DNA of 64,000 nt, taken from positions 1 to 64,000 of the forward strand of contig CBFIBQ010000016.1 in assembly GCA_965660875.1 (NCBI GenBank), given 5' to 3'. The notes beneath the pieces are model-generated. The model did no database searches. It was not told where the DNA came from and worked only from the letters and a program-made list of their open reading frames with translations. The translations under genes and the position numbers were made by a program. Below are positions 61,326 through 64,000 of this stretch, one piece after another. Within the stretch, counting starts at the first letter, position 1. Each line of letters opens with the position of its first letter. The stretch is from UBA6770 sp965660875. Lineage in GTDB: Bacteria; Bacteroidota; Bacteroidia; Flavobacteriales_G; Salibacteraceae.

Positions 61326-62840
61326 TTGAACGCACAAAAACTACTTCTATTTAACCCGAAAGCAGCTACTTATGGGTATCGGATTCCGAACTCTATTTTG
61401 CAAGTGGCCGCAAGTATTGACGGAAAGTACGATTATGTTATTGTAGATGGAAACCGAGAAGCGGATCCTTGGACTTCCATTAAACGACATTTGGAATCGG
61501 GCGAATTTGGATATTTCTGTCTAACAGTTATGCCAGGGCCACAGCTAAAACAAGCCATTCCTTATTCCAAACAAGCCAAGGAATTGTTTCCAAATATTCA
61601 AGTGATTTGGGGGGGGTATTTCGCTTCTAACCAGTATAAGGTGGTGTTTGACTCGGGGTATGTGGATTATATAATCGATGGCCCGGGCGATGTGGCTTTT
61701 CCCACTTTATTGGAACGATTAGGACAACAAGAATCCTTAGAGGGAATAAAAAACTTGATTTATAGGGAAGGGGAGACTGTAAAAAAAGGTCCTCGAGAAG
61801 CGTTGTTGAATCAGGATGAGTTACCCGCCTTGCCTTATGAGAAGCTCAATGAATTTTATTCCATTAAAGGTTATCTGCCAAAAACCCACTTAGGCAAACG
61901 TACAGCAGCATATCATTCTAGTATGGGCTGTCCGTTTTCGTGTTCCTTTTGTGGTATTGTTCCCATTTATAACGCTCGATGGAAGGCTAAATCGGCTAAA
62001 TTGGTTTATCAAGATGTGCTTAAACTTAAAAATGAATACGGTGCCGATTCGGTAGAATTTCACGATAACAATTTCTACACTTCCGAAAAAAGAGTGGCTG
62101 AGTTTTCCAAGCTCATGCTCGATGAAGGAATGACTTGGTGGGGAGAAGGAAGAATAGACACCATCAACAAATACTCGGATGAAAACCTCCAGCTTATGAG
62201 CGATTCGGGTTGCAAAATGATTTTTTTAGGCGCCGAAACAGGAAGCGATGAGGTGCTTAAACAAATGAACAAAGGGGGGACACAAACCGGTGAACAGATT
62301 TTAAAATTTGCCGAACGAATGGGCCGGTTTGGCATTGTACCAGAGTATTCGTTCGTTTTAGGAATGCCAGGTGATAACCCGAAAAAGGTGATGGCTCAGA
62401 TAGATGCCGACATTGATTTTATCAAACAAGTAAAAAGGGTGAACCCTGATACGGAGATTATTATCTATTTGTATTCTCCTGTTCCTACGGAAGGTTCCGA
62501 ATTGTTCGAAGAAATTCAACGCATTGGTTTTGATTTTCCAAAAACATTGGAAGATTGGCTTAACCCTGCATGGGAGAATTTTGATCTGCGTAAAAACCCA
62601 TTAACTCCTTGGTTGACACCCGAAATGGTGGATAAGGTTAGAAATTTTGAAACCGTTTTGAACGGTTACTATCCAACCCAATCTGATTTTAGAATTAGAG
62701 GTTGGAAAAAATACTTGCTACGCTCCGTTTCCAATTGGAGGTATAAAACCAATAGCTATAAATATCCATACGAGATAAAGGCTTTGCATAAAATATGGAA
62801 ATACCGTCAACCAGAAATTGAAGGATTCTATTCGGAATAA
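61326..62840 (+). CDS. B12-binding radical SAM enzyme (pair B, copy 2)
   Basis: The 504-residue product is clearly related to the gene at 59839-61260: KLLLFNPKAATYGYRIPNSILQVAASIDGKYDYVIVDGNREADPWTSIKRHL aligns with its first domain. VIWGGYFASNQYKVVF and IIDGPGDVAFPTLLERL follow. The cluster is SMGCPFSCSFC, with Cys202, Cys206 and Cys209, then LGAETGSDEVLKQMNKGGT and FVLGMPGDNPKKVM. The start is TTG at 61326; no better ATG precedes the conserved strand. Its stop is followed 2 nt later by the next methyltransferase gene, so these and the sugar transferase form one unit. It may be an oxidative or C-methylating step on a glycan-lipid precursor, but this is unproved. Confidence 0.87.
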   Translation: MNAQKLLLFNPKAATYGYRIPNSILQVAASIDGKYDYVIVDGNREADPWTSIKRHLESGEFGYFCLTVMPGPQLKQAIPYSKQAKELFPNIQVIWGGYFASNQYKVVFDSGYVDYIIDGPGDVAFPTLLERLGQQESLEGIKNLIYREGETVKKGPREALLNQDELPALPYEKLNEFYSIKGYLPKTHLGKRTAAYHSSMGCPFSCSFCGIVPIYNARWKAKSAKLVYQDVLKLKNEYGADSVEFHDNNFYTSEKRVAEFSKLMLDEGMTWWGEGRIDTINKYSDENLQLMSDSGCKMIFLGAETGSDEVLKQMNKGGTQTGEQILKFAERMGRFGIVPEYSFVLGMPGDNPKKVMAQIDADIDFIKQVKRVNPDTEIIIYLYSPVPTEGSELFEEIQRIGFDFPKTLEDWLNPAWENFDLRKNPLTPWLTPEMVDKVRNFETVLNGYYPTQSDFRIRGWKKYLLRSVSNWRYKTNSYKYPYEIKALHKIWKYRQPEIEGFYSE

Positions 62841-62842
62841 GC

Positions 62843-63520
62843 ATGAGAAAACCTTTGCGAAAAATTGCGAAAAAGGTATTGGGTCCGGCAATGAAAAAAA
62901 AATTCGAATCCTACTCCAAAAAGAGTCACGATATTGAATTTGAAGGACTTTCTATAACAATTTTACCAGGAGTGTTTCCACCCAGTTTTTTAATCAGTAC
63001 AAAAGTTTTAGTAAAGTATTTAAGGGATAAGGAAATAGCAGGAAAATCATTGCTCGAATTGGGTTGTGGTTCAGGGGCAATAGCTTGCTGGGCAGCACAA
63101 AAAGGAGCCATTGTGGTAGCCAGTGATATTAACCCTCAAGCAATAGAATGCGCGAAATTGAACGCCGAACAAAACGGCATAGCTATCCAAACCAAATTGT
63201 CGGATTTGTTTAAGAATTTACCACAACCATACGATTGGATAATTATCAATCCCCCATATTATCCACAAGAACCTAAAAATGACCGAGAAAAAGCATGGTT
63301 TGCAGGAAAAGACTTTGACTATTTCAGGAGGTTATTTAGTGAGTTGTCTTACAAGAAGAATTGGGCGAAATGTATCATGGTTTTGTCTGAAGATTGTAAT
63401 CTATCGGATATTATTGCTCTGGCCAAGAACGAAGGTTTGAACTTGAAGAAAGTTTTGACCCATAAAAAACTCGTGGAGCACAATTATGTCTATGAAATAA
63501 TCAAAACCGATGCAAACTAA
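62843..63520 (+). CDS. N-methyltransferase-like protein with NPPY motif (HemK-related)
   Basis: The 225-residue product has motif I LELGCGSGAIACWAAQKGA at ~71-89 and the catalytic IIINPPYYP at residues 133-141. This motif is shared by N5-glutamine and N6-adenine methyltransferases of the HemK/PrmC type, and also by small-molecule enzymes of this fold. It lacks the N-terminal PrmC domain. The basic N-terminus (RKPLRKIAKKVLGPAMKKK) is unusual and may bind lipid or nucleic acid. It lies 2 nt after the radical SAM gene and overlaps the next gene by 11 nt, so a role in the same pathway is likely. Confidence 0.78.
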   Translation: MRKPLRKIAKKVLGPAMKKKFESYSKKSHDIEFEGLSITILPGVFPPSFLISTKVLVKYLRDKEIAGKSLLELGCGSGAIACWAAQKGAIVVASDINPQAIECAKLNAEQNGIAIQTKLSDLFKNLPQPYDWIIINPPYYPQEPKNDREKAWFAGKDFDYFRRLFSELSYKKNWAKCIMVLSEDCNLSDIIALAKNEGLNLKKVLTHKKLVEHNYVYEIIKTDAN

Positions 63521-64000
63521 GACCTATAGGTATATTCATTACTTCTTGACAGAAATGGCAATTGATTTAATCATCATTATTGCCTCGCTTTATTCCACAT
63601 TCGATCAAGAGCATTTCCCGTTAACAGCAGTGGTGTTCATTGGAGGCGCTTGGCTTGGGGCTAATTTATTCTCAATTCCTACCGGAAACAGGCGCTATAT
63701 AAGCTATGTACACACATTCTACCGTATAGTTCAACCCTTTCTGGTTTTTAGTATGCTTTACGCTTTTGTGCTGGAATTATTCTACCCCAATTGGGAGTTA
63801 AACGGGCAAGTGATTAAATACTTCGCCTTCTTATTTATATTGCTTATAACTGGAAAAGCATGTTTTGTTTTCGCATTAAGAGTTTATCGAAAATTGGGAT
63901 TTGGATTTTCTAATTATGTGATAATTTCAGAAGGGGGAAGGGGTAACGAAGCAAGGTCCTTTTTCGATCAACGCAAGGAAGGAGGGTTTCAATTTAAGGG
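63510..64000 (+). CDS. N-terminal part of a polyprenyl-phosphate sugar phosphotransferase (WcaJ-like), runs off the window
   Basis: An open frame begins at ATG 63510, 11 nt before the stop of the methyltransferase gene, and continues to the window end (163 residues). The first ~120 residues contain four hydrophobic segments, separated by short loops with a GNRRYISYVHTF strip. Then begins a soluble NYVIISEGGRGNEARSFFDQRKEGGFQFKG, which resembles the CoA-binding-like domain of initiating glycan transferases. These enzymes put a sugar-1-phosphate on undecaprenyl phosphate to start polysaccharide or O-antigen synthesis. The catalytic C-terminal domain lies beyond the window, so the exact family is not confirmed. 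Confidence 0.6.
   Translation, partial: MQTKTYRYIHYFLTEMAIDLIIIIASLYSTFDQEHFPLTAVVFIGGAWLGANLFSIPTGNRRYISYVHTFYRIVQPFLVFSMLYAFVLELFYPNWELNGQVIKYFAFLFILLITGKACFVFALRVYRKLGFGFSNYVIISEGGRGNEARSFFDQRKEGGFQFK

Noticed and set aside
1..64000. CRISPR array, phage genes, rRNA operon
   Set aside because: No regularly spaced direct repeats, no phage structural or integrase genes and no rRNA sequence were recognised.

Overview
The window looks like chromosomal DNA of a Bacteroidota bacterium, probably a free-living member of Flavobacteriales or a relative. The evidence is: three secreted proteins with type IX secretion (T9SS) type A sorting tails; Bacteroidota-type -7 promoter elements (TAnnTTTG) upstream of several genes; few obvious Shine-Dalgarno sequences; a single-domain AMP nucleosidase; a DUF4175 protein; and a YbeY with the GFKDK variant motif. 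Base composition is AT-rich. No phage, plasmid genes or CRISPR array were seen.

Region 1 (1-2740) is accessory. It holds an IS110-family transposase on the minus strand with a structured non-coding flank that is a good candidate for a bridge RNA, then a UUCG-capped imperfect hairpin and a self-inhibited-type Fic AMP-transferase. Region 2 (2741-34204) is mostly ordinary chromosome: T9SS cargo proteins, tRNA-Ala, polA, a dolichol-phosphate-type glycosyltransferase, and a PKD lipoprotein. A minus-strand run carries penicillin-binding protein 1A and then the two succinyl-CoA:3-ketoacid CoA-transferase subunits separated by two membrane GT-C-like glycosyltransferases. A MarR regulator, a giant AsmA-like protein, a glutamine amidotransferase (PabA/TrpG), AMP nucleosidase, a membrane spermidine-synthase-like protein and tRNA-Val follow. 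Region 3 (34246-49580) has a MORN_2-repeat protein, rpiB, an EEP-family nuclease/phosphatase, tRNA-Cys, folB-gltX, a DUF4175 coiled-coil protein, an anti-sigma-type ATPase, ybeY and mnmG. mnmG is bracketed by two perfect 16-bp parS sites, so the window probably lies in the chromosome-segregation/origin domain. A translationally coupled pair then encodes an AspA/AstE-like metallohydrolase and a GCS2-CBS fusion.

Region 4 (49718-64000) is the most unusual part: a tightly coupled cluster for a cell-envelope glycan or lipid. It contains a nucleotidyltransferase-fold protein, four B12-binding radical SAM enzymes in two paralogous pairs, three methyltransferases, a GT87-like membrane glycosyltransferase, a lipoprotein with one CXXCH haem motif, a Wzx-type flippase, a broken GT-C-like gene, and the start of a polyprenyl-phosphate sugar-1-phosphate transferase that runs off the window. 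Together they suggest assembly, cobalamin-dependent tailoring and export of a lipid-linked product whose structure cannot be read from the sequence. All functions are inferred from motifs read by eye; no database search was run.
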